A stretch of 64,000 bases of DNA from Bradyrhizobium macuxiense. Its GTDB lineage: Bacteria; Pseudomonadota; Alphaproteobacteria; Rhizobiales; Xanthobacteraceae. This document shows, in pieces, positions 29,051-38,600 of this stretch (within the stretch, counting starts at the first letter, position 1; each line of letters starts with the position of its first letter). Both the position numbers and the translations under genes were made by a program. The stretch is from the NCBI RefSeq assembly GCF_001542415.1, contig NZ_LNCU01000070.1, positions 85,453 through 149,452 of the forward strand, in the 5' to 3' direction. Under the pieces are notes generated by a model. That model was not told the DNA's origin. It saw only the letters and a program-made list of their open reading frames with translations, and ran no database searches.

Positions 29051-29782
29051 ATGAAGAATTTTCTGCTTTTGACTGCAAGCATCATCGCGCTTAACGCGGC
29101 GGCGCCCGCATTTGCCGCGGATCTCGCTGCGCAGCCGGTCTTCACTAAAGCGCCACCGCCGCTAGTGCTTCCTCCAGCGATCTATGACTGGACCGGTCTA
29201 TATATCGGCGTCAACGGTGGCTGGGGATCGAGCAACAATTGCTGGGACCTCTCTGCAATCACTCCCGAAGGCTGCCATGATGCGAGCGGCGCCACCGTCG
29301 GCGGTCAGGCGGGTTACCGCTGGCAGATATTCAATGTGCTCTACGGCGTCGAAGCGCAAGGCAACTGGGCCAACTTCAGCGGCTCCAATATCAGCGCCGT
29401 CTTCCCTATGGACAGCAATCGTACCAGGATCGATGCGTTCGGCTTGCTCACGGGCCAGATCGGTTACGCGTTCAATAACGTGTTGCTTTTCGCCAAGGGT
29501 GGCGCTGCGGTGACCAGCAACAGCTATCAGATCAGCTTGGCGGCCACCGGCGCGGAGTTTGCCAGGAGCAACAACCTCCGTTGGGGTGGCGCGCTTGGCG
29601 CCGGTCTAGAGGTCGGTTTTGCGCCAAGCTGGTCATTTGGCGTCGAGTATGACCACCTTTTTATGCAGAACAATGATATCATCTTCCCCTCGGCCGGCGG
29701 ATCCAGCGACCGCATCCGACAGGACGTTGATCTTGTCACTGTTCGGCTCAACTACAAGTTCGGTCCGGGATTCACCAGATAG
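29051..29782 (+). CDS. Omp25/Omp31-type outer-membrane beta-barrel protein
   Basis: A 243-residue porin-like barrel of the alphaproteobacterial Omp25/RopB group. The start MKNFLLLTASIIALNAAAPAFAADLAA is a classic signal peptide with cleavage after AFA. The mature part begins with the proline-rich linker KAPPPLVLPP, then DWTGLYIGVNGGWG, the usual first strand, and ends with the outer-membrane signature VTVRLNYKFG. It likely sits in the outer membrane as a structural barrel. A terminator follows at 29815. The longer frame to 28730 is not used. Confidence 0.88.
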   Translation: MKNFLLLTASIIALNAAAPAFAADLAAQPVFTKAPPPLVLPPAIYDWTGLYIGVNGGWGSSNNCWDLSAITPEGCHDASGATVGGQAGYRWQIFNVLYGVEAQGNWANFSGSNISAVFPMDSNRTRIDAFGLLTGQIGYAFNNVLLFAKGGAAVTSNSYQISLAATGAEFARSNNLRWGGALGAGLEVGFAPSWSFGVEYDHLFMQNNDIIFPSAGGSSDRIRQDVDLVTVRLNYKFGPGFTR

Positions 29783-29814
29783 TCACATCTGCACGCACCG
29801 CGTCGCGGACCGAG

Positions 29815-29842
29815 AGCCCCGACCTTCGGCCGGGGTTCTTTC
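29815..29842 (+). terminator. Terminator after the outer-membrane protein gene
   Basis: GCCCCGACC, loop TTC, GGCCGGGG with one mismatch, followed by TTCTTTCTT. This is a typical intrinsic terminator about 30 bases after the stop codon. Nothing else was recognised in 29843-30129. Confidence 0.75.
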
Positions 29843-30129
29843 TTCAAATGTTTCTCACCTGCGGTAACCTGACTCGCTCGGCTGGCCATCACGATGTGCC
29901 CGTCAGCGCCGCATGCCAAAATGAAAGCCGAGCGTCTGTTGCGTAGCGGGAAAGGCGACGATCCAAGGTCGGAGGCGATTGGCCGCGACGAGCAATGAGT
30001 CTCACATCGGTGTCTATTTGCGGGGTAGGATTTTCGTGCGAACGACGACCATCACAATTTTTCCGCTCGATACCATCATCATTAAGCGCCGTAGCTTCGC
30101 TCACGCAATATCAACGCCACTGCGGCGAT

Positions 30130-30855
30130 TCAGATGAGATCGAGCCGGATCGTCATCACGATAGCTTGGACCCGACTGGTTGCGCCCAGCTTTCGCATTG
30201 CGTTCTTGAGATGAAAGTTCACCGTATTCTCGCTGATTTGCAGTATCACGCCAATTTCCCACGACGATTTTCCTTCTGCGACCCATCGCATGCAATCTAG
30301 CTCCCGCTCCGATAGTGTAACTTTCCTATTGCAACTTCCCTCCGAGGGACGCGATATCTCCACACACGCGGTGTGAAAGTGCCAAGCCAGTGCGTTGAGA
30401 TGACTTATGCGATGCTGAGGATCGGCATCATCGAACCGAGATGCAAATGATACCACCGACAGTCGACCCAAGGGTCCAAACAATGGCACACTCATGCCGT
30501 GCTTCAGGCCAGCCTCTCTGGCCTCAGCGAGCACGCGCCGTTCGTCCGGCTGTAGTTGATATTGCTTGGCGAGTTGATCCCACAGAAATGGCCGCGAAAG
30601 CATTGGTGTCCGCCGCACCACCGGATCGATTGTATAGTACTTGCGCTCAAAGTATCGTTCGCACCATTCGGATGGCCAGTTCACGGCTACTGTAGGTGGT
30701 GGATACTCCGGTAGGCGAAGCGGCTCCACAAAATTGAGTGCTCCGTAAGCGACTTCGCTAAAGCCCTCCACGGTCGCGCAGTTCACAAGAAGCTCGAACA
30801 GCGCTCTAAGGGATTGCGTTCGGTTTGCGCATTCTGTGAAGCTAAACATGTCCAT
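30130..30855 (-). CDS. LuxR-type quorum-sensing regulator (solo)
   Basis: A 241-residue regulator with an N-terminal autoinducer-binding domain and a C-terminal LuxR helix-turn-helix. The ligand-pocket residues of the family are present: W and Y in SEWCERYFERKYYTIDPVV, the DP pair, the later FLWDQ, and the Gly in GLKHGMSVPLFG. The DNA-binding part reads LSERELDCMRWVAEGKSSWEIGVILQISENTVNFHLKNAMRKL. I prefer the ATG at 30855 (MDMFSFTECA) over one 29 codons upstream. No luxI-type synthase is adjacent, so it is an orphan that may answer AHLs or plant signals. A sigma54 promoter lies about 650 bases upstream on the same strand. Confidence 0.88.
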   Translation of the reverse strand: MDMFSFTECANRTQSLRALFELLVNCATVEGFSEVAYGALNFVEPLRLPEYPPPTVAVNWPSEWCERYFERKYYTIDPVVRRTPMLSRPFLWDQLAKQYQLQPDERRVLAEAREAGLKHGMSVPLFGPLGRLSVVSFASRFDDADPQHRISHLNALAWHFHTACVEISRPSEGSCNRKVTLSERELDCMRWVAEGKSSWEIGVILQISENTVNFHLKNAMRKLGATSRVQAIVMTIRLDLI

Positions 30856-31323
30856 TCTAGGCGCCTCGGGAGGCCGGTCCAAAAGACCGTTGGTGCGCCG
30901 TTCGATCGGTTTCGTTTCAGGCGGAGCTAGATTCCATTCCATGATCTGAACTCTTGGCTTCGCTCTTCGTGCAGTCTGAACGCTCGCGCGCTGCGGCGGA
31001 TGCTCTTCCCGAACTGCCTAGTCTCCGCGGCGCGGTCTCTGGCCGCGGGCGGGTCGATCAAACAGTGGGGCTGCACCGGTCGACCTGGACCCAAGCTTGT
31101 CCGGCGCGCCACGGCCGCCGCGCGAACATCAGTTCGTCGTCCGCCCGCCTCGCCGATAACGCGACCGGTAACGACGCTGATGACGACCCAATCGAAGCTC
31201 GGCACCAGTTCGTCTGGCCTGATGGCGACCATCGGGTCTGTACCTTCCATCCCGAGCCGTATCGCGCCGCAAACACTGGCGGTAACGCAATCCTTTGACA
31301 GCTCGTCATGCAAACATGTCCGA

Positions 31324-31476
31324 TCAGCCGATCGGACCTGATCCTACCTTTCCGCAAAGCTTTGTAAGAGCCGCCCCCTCGTATCCGAATAGCGGTGCGT
31401 GAAGAGGTTGGTCAACGAGAGTACCGAGACCCGCAAACGATCGGTAGACCTGCGTGGTGCAGAGAACACTTTGCAT
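31324..31476 (-). CDS. Small ORF behind a sigma54 promoter
   Basis: A 50-residue frame (MQSVLCTTQVYRSFAGLGTL) whose ATG has GGAG six bases upstream. It lies about 40 bases downstream of the -24/-12 element at 31513-31528. No family is recognised and it is too short to judge coding potential. It is listed because promoter, ribosome-binding site and frame line up. Confidence 0.35.
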   Translation of the reverse strand: MQSVLCTTQVYRSFAGLGTLVDQPLHAPLFGYEGAALTKLCGKVGSGPIG

Positions 31477-31512
31477 CCGCATCTCCAGTAGGAGAGGACC
31501 TGGGATGGAAGC

Positions 31513-31528
31513 AGCAAGTGTCGTACCA
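31513..31528 (-). promoter_or_regulatory. Sigma54 (-24/-12) promoter, copy of the fixA element
   Basis: Minus-strand TGGTACGACACTTGCT with GG-N10-GC. Seventeen consecutive bases (TGGTACGACACTTGCTG) are identical to the fixA promoter, so NifA-dependent use in bacteroids is likely. It points to the 50-residue frame and, further on, to the LuxR-type gene. Confidence 0.75.
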
Positions 31529-31736
31529 GTTTTAGCGCTCGCGAAAACTAGGTTTTGCGGCAATAGCTTGAGAGGATTGGGGGATTGTTCGAATCAAAAG
31601 CATTGAAGCAATCGCGACATCGGGAGGGAATGCGACAACACGATGTGACTTCGTTGATCAACTGAGCGACACTCGATACGCCGCGCCAGCCAGACGACCA
31701 GGTCGGCGCCGGGTTCACTCCACAGGTGCGTTGCTA

Positions 31737-32483
31737 TCAATTTGCCCGGCGGTTGCTTCCGTCTTGCTCTGCCGGCGTGAGCGGCTTGGCAACATTTCTA
31801 AGGATCGTGGTCCGGCAGTTGGCCAGCAACTCCTTCGTGTACGCCGTTCCGAAATAATCCAGAACGAAAGTGCCAGTATAACTCGTATCGTCGGTCATGC
31901 CGCTGATGAGGCTCTCGAGGATTGCCCCCACCTCGCTGACGCGATCGCAGTAGCGGCTGCGGATAACGTTAACGGCGTTCATTGAGTGAACCGCCTCGTC
32001 GGCAATCACTTCCCTCAGCCAACGCAGAAAACGACTATTCCCAAGCCCAGCATAAAATTCCCTCTCCGCAGCATAGGCGCGGCAGGTACACATTTCATCA
32101 AATGCGATCATAACGATGAGTGAGAATTCATCCTTCAGGAACTCGCTGATCGCGCTAAAATCATGCGATCGGGCGTCCAATCTTTCTCGAAGATCCGTTT
32201 CGGATCCGCCAGCGACGAGTTCCATGATTTGGATGAAGCCATCGGTATGCCGCTCTTCGTCCGCGGCCCAAGCAGTGAAGAACGCCTTCGCTTCGTTGGT
32301 TTTGATCAAGTTACGGATACACAGCTCTTTTTCTAGATGCCGTGCGTCATATTCCGTATACAACTCAGGCCACAATCTGTCCCAACGTGCCCGCACAACC
32401 GACGGTTCAGCGGTAAACATCGTTGGCGTCAGGGCATTGAACAATTCTTTTGGACTCCAGTCCCGTCGAACCGGCGCGATCAT
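31737..32483 (-). CDS. Putative ferritin-like diiron-carboxylate protein
   Basis: A 248-residue helical protein with two metal-type half-sites: E(K)E...then WAADEERHTDG (ExxH class) and, about 100 residues later, FDEMCTCRAY...EVIADEAVHSMNA (DExxH class). Such paired E/ExxH motifs are the ligands of ferritin-like diiron oxygenases and desaturases (AurF, acyl-ACP desaturase and related). I infer an oxygen-dependent enzyme acting on an unknown substrate. It stands alone on the minus strand between the LuxR-type gene and otsA. No ribosome-binding site was seen. Confidence 0.65.
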   Translation of the reverse strand: MIAPVRRDWSPKELFNALTPTMFTAEPSVVRARWDRLWPELYTEYDARHLEKELCIRNLIKTNEAKAFFTAWAADEERHTDGFIQIMELVAGGSETDLRERLDARSHDFSAISEFLKDEFSLIVMIAFDEMCTCRAYAAEREFYAGLGNSRFLRWLREVIADEAVHSMNAVNVIRSRYCDRVSEVGAILESLISGMTDDTSYTGTFVLDYFGTAYTKELLANCRTTILRNVAKPLTPAEQDGSNRRAN

Positions 32484-33191
32484 TCGATTACCCTGAATTA
32501 CGAAAGGCGTGAGCGATCCGGCGGATACATTTCACCCCTCATGCTCGAACCGATGTTTGCAACAGACAGGGTATGCTGTCGCCCCCTTGTTTTGGGGGGA
32601 TGAGATTTAGGCCATACTCCTTCAACCTCCTCCCAAGCGACAGGCTTGACATCAACAGAAGCGGTCAACTCGATCATCAAGGCGCCTTCGAATGTAGTAT
32701 CCGGAGGCCAACGTCGTATGGCATTACCTCACCGCTTGTGGTGAGCCTCGAAGTCAGCAGCACCGGACGTTTGTGAACCGAGGCGAGTTGCTTGGGCTCG
32801 GTCGAAGACAGCGGCTAACGCAAGGCGCCCCGACGCACTTTGCCGGGATGGAAGTGCGCCGGGTCGACCCGACCATCATCAGTACGTCCGTGATGATGAT
32901 GCTGGGAATGAAACAAGCAGCGTGGCGGAATTGAGGCTCGTCGCTTCTTTGATCTTACAGTCCAAACATTTCGTGTGCGGTCTCCAGAAGGGGCTTGAAT
33001 CGCACGTAGCGTCAAGTTGTACGACCGTAACGTTGTCGCGCGGGCAGGACAATTCGGTGCCTGAAGGCCTGTGATGATTGCCCGTTGAGTCGAAGAGCCT
33101 GATCCACAAGGGAGACAGTTCTTGCTCTTCTTACGGGTCACCCAGCCCGATTTCCGCAGCCTGCCGGCCGTCGGGTCGCAGTCCGCGCCGT
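32484..33191. other. Region between the diiron gene and otsA with NolA box d
   Basis: About 700 bases without a confident gene. Box d (32994-33025) points rightward toward the 3-prime end of the oppositely oriented otsA. About 110 bases after it, AAGGGAGA is followed by a TTG and a 27-codon frame (LLFLRVTQPDFRSL) ending before the otsA stop. This could be a leader peptide or coincidence. Confidence 0.4.
32994..33025 (+). promoter_or_regulatory. MerR-type promoter motif (NolA box d)
   Basis: TTGAAT, 19-base spacer with CACGTAGCGTCAAGTTG, then TACGAC. CTTGA and TCAAG form an inverted repeat across the spacer. It is almost identical to box c, including the preceding AGAAGGGG. Its target is unclear: a short peptide, a small RNA or an antisense transcript into otsA. 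Confidence 0.55.
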
Positions 33192-34961
33192 TCAACCGCC
33201 TTTAAGTCGAGGGATGAGATAGACCGCAACGCCTAGCGGATTGTTCGGAGTGGGCTTGGTTGTCCCGCCATAGCCCGCCGAGTAAGCATAACCGTGAATG
33301 TAGAAATGTGGCGTCCGTCGGAATGGCCTCGGGAGGGCATCTATTCTGTTCAGTGCATCGACCACGCGCCCCGGAGCCGGTTGCAGACCGTGAGTCCAAC
33401 CAGCGCCTACGATCGATGTCAAATCTTCGACTGGGACCCCAGCCGGAACGTCGCTGACGAGATATAACAACTGCTTCGGCAGGTCCGAGTGGCTCGAAGT
33501 CCCAACTGCGTCATCCTCGAATGTCGGTTTTGAACCACTCGGCGCACCTATATCTTGCGGAATGGACTTCCCAGCCGTTTTCTCGGCCTGGATGTTCTCC
33601 AGCTCCACAACAAAATCTGAGAACCATTGTTGGATCGTGTAGCCGCGAAGCTTTTCTATCATTCGATTCCAGCGTGAGGAGCGCTCGCAGGGCGGCATCG
33701 ATATCGCCCTCAAGATCACATGCGACATTTCCTCGATGTTGTACGGATCGACAAGAAGGGCTCCGTCCAGCTCTTTGGCCGCGCCTGCAAATTTCGACAG
33801 GACCAGCACGCCAGGATCGCTCGGGTCTTGGGCGGCGACATACTCTTTCGCTACGAGATTCATGCCATCGCACAACGGCGTCACGACGCCAACCTTCGCG
33901 GTGCGGTAGAGACCCGCGAGTACGGACTGACTGAAGCCCTTGTTGTGATAGCGGATTGGAGTCCAGTCATCGGCGCCATGACGGCGGTTAACATCGCAAA
34001 CAAGTTCGGCAACGACGCTCTGTAGATCCTGATAGACCTTAATGTCGCTGCGCGACGGGGTTGCGATCTGCAGCAATGAGATGCTGCGCGGCTGCTCAGT
34101 CCACAAATGATCGAAGGCTCTGACCCGGTTGTCGAGGCCCTTCGAATAGTCGATCCGATCAACGCCGATCGCAAGCTTCCCGCCATCGAGGCTGTGCCGC
34201 AACGAGGAGACGCAGGGATGCGAGACCGCCTGCTCGCTATACCGCGCGATCCTGTCCGCATCGATACTGATCGGGAACACCCGGCATCGGGTCCGGCGGC
34301 CGCAGCGCGAGATTACAACAGAGTTCTCGATCATCAATCCGAAATCGGGACCGACATAGTCGATGAAATTCTGTCGATGCTCATCAGTCTGGAAGCCGAT
34401 CAACTCATAAGCGAGCATCGCCTCGATCAGTTCGACATGATATGGCAGACGGCGGATCGTCGCAGGCTTTGGCCATGGCGTGTGCAGGAAGAAGCCGACG
34501 GTTTTCTTGATATCGACCTTCCGCTCAATTTCGAGCTTGCGCAACTCGGCGCCTAGCGCAAGGAAATGATAATCGTGCACCCAAAACGTTGTGTGATTGC
34601 GAAATTGGAGCAACTCGTCCGCCACAATGGCGTTGATCTTACGATAGCTGAGATAGTCGAGGTCCGAGATGTCGATCAAGTCAGGGCGCGAATGCAAGGT
34701 CGGCCACAGTGCCGAATTGGAAAATCCCTTATAGTAGCGGCTAAAGTGCTCCGCAGGCAGATCCAATGTCACCAGCGTTCCTCTGCCGAGCTTCTCGACG
34801 GAAGGCTCCTTCAGACCACCGGATTCCGTTTGATCCGGGGACCCTACCCAGATTGCTCCGGATTGCTCCACAACGGGGAGAAGGGCCGCGGCAAGGCCAC
34901 CTGTCATTGGTTCGTTGGGATTGCCGCTTGTAACGCGGTTCGAAACAACGACGAGGTCCAC
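33192..34961 (-). CDS. otsA: Trehalose-6-phosphate synthase with C-terminal extension
   Basis: GT20 enzyme that joins UDP-glucose and glucose-6-phosphate to trehalose-6-phosphate, the first step of trehalose synthesis, important for osmotic and desiccation tolerance of rhizobia. Catalytic part (about residues 1-460): VVVSNRV, GGLAAALLP, TFWVHDYHFLAL, GFFLHTPWP, GVDRIDYSKGL, DGMNLVAKEYVAAQDPSDPGVLVLS. In the conserved PLRDGMN motif the Arg is Cys here (PLCDGMN). A further 120 or so residues without homology to OtsA, rich in Gly, Pro and Tyr (GYAYSAGYGG), follow. Start is GTG. No otsB is adjacent. Confidence 0.9.
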   Translation of the reverse strand: MDLVVVSNRVTSGNPNEPMTGGLAAALLPVVEQSGAIWVGSPDQTESGGLKEPSVEKLGRGTLVTLDLPAEHFSRYYKGFSNSALWPTLHSRPDLIDISDLDYLSYRKINAIVADELLQFRNHTTFWVHDYHFLALGAELRKLEIERKVDIKKTVGFFLHTPWPKPATIRRLPYHVELIEAMLAYELIGFQTDEHRQNFIDYVGPDFGLMIENSVVISRCGRRTRCRVFPISIDADRIARYSEQAVSHPCVSSLRHSLDGGKLAIGVDRIDYSKGLDNRVRAFDHLWTEQPRSISLLQIATPSRSDIKVYQDLQSVVAELVCDVNRRHGADDWTPIRYHNKGFSQSVLAGLYRTAKVGVVTPLCDGMNLVAKEYVAAQDPSDPGVLVLSKFAGAAKELDGALLVDPYNIEEMSHVILRAISMPPCERSSRWNRMIEKLRGYTIQQWFSDFVVELENIQAEKTAGKSIPQDIGAPSGSKPTFEDDAVGTSSHSDLPKQLLYLVSDVPAGVPVEDLTSIVGAGWTHGLQPAPGRVVDALNRIDALPRPFRRTPHFYIHGYAYSAGYGGTTKPTPNNPLGVAVYLIPRLKGG

Positions 34962-35671
34962 AGATCATCTTCTCTTTGTTTCGCCGCTGCTTCGATTCAT
35001 CAATGGCTTGACGAATCGCTTCAAGCAAATGAAGCGAACCGTATTCATGCGCGCATCGGAACTTGATCCTCTCGCTTGAATGAGCTTCTTTGCACGCAGT
35101 CTTCGCAGTGCGACACTTCGCGGACGTCGTCAGGCTCTTGGTAAGACTCTCGCGCGTCTGCCTTAACGCTCAATCTAGCAACCGGTGCGAGCCGCCCTGA
35201 CCGGGATCGACGATTTCATGCGCAATTTCGTCGACTGTTAGCATCGATTTGAGTGGCAGCCCCGGGACACACATCCTCGCTGACCTCCACAGTTAGACAT
35301 GGTCACTCGGAAAGCTGCGCAAAGAGCAGCATGTTCCTGCGCCAGCTTTCGTACGAAGGAACGCCGAAGCATCCTTTTGAACGGCCTTTGCCTTGGGAAA
35401 TCAACGAAAGCTCCCTTACGCTGCCTTGTGCTTGCGCGCTCGAGGCGAATCCGCGGCGATTGAGGCGCCGCGCAAGCAAGTCGCAGATCTCGACGATGCG
35501 GTCGACGACCACAATCTTCCAGCTCGGATCGTTCATGTACACCACCGTGGCTGATCTTGACGCCCACCTGATCTGGTAAGTGACACAAAGACGCGTCGGC
35601 ACCGCCGCACCGTAAGTTCGTCATGCTCGAGACATATGGCTAAGAGGCGAAAGATTGTCTCGGCGGGTCTC
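34962..35671. other. Divergent region between otsA and the type VI accessory locus
   Basis: About 700 bases that must hold the promoters of both divergent units. Apart from the short receiver-like frame (35303-35536) nothing was recognised. Confidence 0.4.
35303..35536 (-). CDS. Short receiver-like fragment
   Basis: A 77-residue frame starting MNDPSWKIVVVDRIVEICDL. Its first 30 residues resemble the beginning of response-regulator receiver domains (strand, acidic pocket, helix ending LLARRLNRRGF), but the acidic pair is not intact and the rest of the domain is missing. Probably a remnant or a small unrelated protein. GGTGGTG lies five bases before the ATG. Confidence 0.35.
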   Translation of the reverse strand: MNDPSWKIVVVDRIVEICDLLARRLNRRGFASSAQAQGSVRELSLISQGKGRSKGCFGVPSYESWRRNMLLFAQLSE

Positions 35672-38600
35672 ATGCCCATTCTTGTAAAGCCACGCACACT
35701 GGGTCTGTTGTCCAAATGCGAGCGTCGTCCTCCCGGGGCGAGCCTCATCATTTCCGCTTTTGCGATGTTCGACCTTGCCAACCCAGCCGCCGAACGCCTG
35801 GAAGGCGAGCAGGAGCTTTGGGTTATGGCTGCCAAGGAGCTTCCGCCCGGCAGCCCTCTCGACATCGGCATGCCCAAGCCGCAAGCGGAGGTGCTCGTCG
35901 GTGGACATGCCGCGGCGCCTCAGGGGCGGCCGATCGAGCGCATGCTGTTGGGCTGGAAGCTCGGACTCATGCAGAAGCACCTTCTGGTGACCGGCGACCG
36001 TTATTGGCAGATGACAGTCGCCGGCTGGCGGCCGACAGCCGCTCAACCTTTCCGGCAGATGCCGCTAACGCGGCAACGCGCGTTCGGCGGGCCCGGCTTC
36101 GTCGCAAACCCGGTCGGCGCCGGCCATGAGGCCTTTCACCGCAGCGCGGCTGGCGAGCTGGTGGCCCTGCCCAACGTGGAGAGCCCCGAGCATGCGATTC
36201 AATTCATCGACACGGTCGCGCCGCCCGCAAGTTTCGGACCAATGGCCCTCGACGACAGGAAGCGCCTTCAATACGCGGGAACCTATGACGCGGCCTGGCT
36301 GAAATCGCTCGCCCCCGCTCTGGCGAGCGATGCCGATCCACGGCTGTTCATGTTTGCACCGCCGGAGCAGCGTATGGCCGGCTTTATCTCAGGCGGAGAG
36401 CCCTACGCGCTGCAGAACTTCGCCGCCGAGCATCCGTTGATCGAAGGCCGCCTGCCGGCCTTTCGTGTGCGGTGCTTCATCGGCTGGCGCGATGCGAGGC
36501 GTGGCGTCACAGAACTGCAGACGCGCATCGATACGCTGTGGCTGTTTGCCGGCGCCCGCCGCGGCGTCATGATCTACCGTGCCGCGATCGCCGTACACGA
36601 ATTAGACGGCAGCGACGTCAGCGACATCATGGTCGCTTACGAGCGACAGAGTGAGCCCGCGCGGCCATTAGATCATTACCACAACGTCCGGCAGCTGCGG
36701 CTCAACCCGACGACGGCCGCGCGCTATGCTTTTTCGGAATATCAACTTGCCCCTGCGCTCTCGCCTGCTGAACGCGAGCGCCGCGAAGTCCGGCGCCAGG
36801 CATTGGCCGACGAGCGCGCAGCGCGGCAGTTGGCGTCCATGCGCTGGACGCTCGATCAGGAGCTTGCGCGCTTCGATCTTCCACCCTCGCTCCGCCCCAC
36901 GATCGAGGTAGCGTCGACCGAACCGTCGAGCATTCCGGAGCTGTTGCCGGAGGAACTCGAGAGCGGCGAGATCGATCTGGCCGCGATTCTCGATGCCTTG
37001 GATGCGGTGCAGGCCAGGGCGGAGTCCGACGTCGAAAATCTCGCCGCTGAATACGAACCCCTGCGCGAGTCCTCTGAAACATTTCCCGGCGGAAAAGCCA
37101 CATCGAGCGATATCGACGCCTTGCTCGCCACGATCGGCAACCTGGACGGCGAGCACTCGACGGATACAAGCCTTGATCAGGCCCCGCCATTTCCTTCGCT
37201 GCCGCCGGAGACCGATCCGGCCGTCATGCGGGATATCCAAGACAAGCTCGCGCGGGCGAAGAGCTGGCGTGCCGAAATCCTTGGCGCTGCAACAGATCCG
37301 CCCGATGAGCAAACGCAATTCGAACTTGCCCATGCCCGCTTTTTTAACCTGGCAGCTGGACGACCGCTCGAGCCGATACGCAACGCGGTATCGGACGACC
37401 TCCTTTCACCTCCTGAAATCCCGGCGTCTATGCTGCCGGAAGCCACGCAGAGCGTCTCGCCAGAGCCGCCCCCGCGCCTGACCATTGACGAGATACTGGC
37501 GCAAATCGAGAGCCCCGGGATACCACCTGACACCGGCGAACGTCTGCGGATGGATCTTGCCGAAGCTGAGGCCGCGCTCAGACATGTCCTCCCCTCACCA
37601 ACAATCGAGGGCCTCCCGCCGTCTGATACGTTGAGCGCAACCCATCCGACTGCGATCACTGGAGTGCCCGAAGCAGCGATGAGGACGGCCGAAACGGAAT
37701 CGACGGAAGCATTAACCGTGCTGCAGGCAGAGATCGACAAAGCGGAAGCTCAGCTGGCAGCCGGCGTGGCCGTAGCCAGGCTCGCCTCGCCGAAGCCGCT
37801 CAGGCCTGAAACGATGCTGGCGCCCGCTGTCGCGCGCGCTCTGGGAGATGTGGTGGAAGAGGAATTTAGGCGCGGCGGCACGATTGCCGGGCGCGATCTC
37901 GCCGGCGCCGATCTCTCTGGACGGCAATTTACGAACGCAGACTTCTCCGGCGCGTTTCTTGAACGCGCGAAGTTGAACGGGACCAATCTCGCCGGTGCAA
38001 GGCTCATGAGAGCCGCATTGTCCGGTGCAGCGCTCGTCAACGCTGATTTAAGCTCGACCGACCTCACTGATGCAAACCTTGGTGAGGCCGACTGCCGCGG
38101 AACCCGATTCGCAGGAAGCAAGCTTGCTCGCACGAATCTGCTCGGCACGCGCATGGCCGGCATATCATTCGACCAAGCGCAACTCATCGAGCTGCAAGTC
38201 TTGCAAGTGCCGATGATCAGGGCAACCTTCCGCTCTGCACGGCTCCATCAATGCTCTTTTATCCAAGCCGCCCTCGATAACAGCATGTGGGAGGACGCCG
38301 TCCTCCACCGGACGCAATTCATGGATTTGTCGCTGTCCGGTGCGGGCTTTGCCCGCGCGCGGCTGGAGCAAACCTGTTTTCTCAAGGTGGCAGCGTCCGA
38401 ACTCGATTTCAGCTCTTCGCAACTCGACCAAGTCAGCTTCACCGGCGATATCGATCTGCGAAACGCCCGCTTCGGCCGCTGCAGCGCCGAGGCGCTCTCC
38501 TTTCAGGCGGCCAACCTCGGCGGCGCCGATTTCACTATCGCACGGCTCGACGGCGTCTATTTCGGCGAGTCGACCTTATCGAACGCGACGTTTCGGATGG

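Larger units (their letters stand above)
30856..31736. other. Region upstream of the LuxR-type gene
   Basis: About 880 bases on which several antiparallel frames overlap. It contains the -24/-12 promoter at 31513 and the 50-residue frame after it. The minus frame 30927-31313 (TTG start) and the plus frame 31000-31341 are not recognised; neither has a good ribosome-binding site. Confidence 0.4.

Noticed and set aside
30927..31313. 128-codon minus-strand frame upstream of the LuxR-type gene
   Set aside because: TTG start without ribosome-binding site, no family, and equally long frames exist on the opposite strand.
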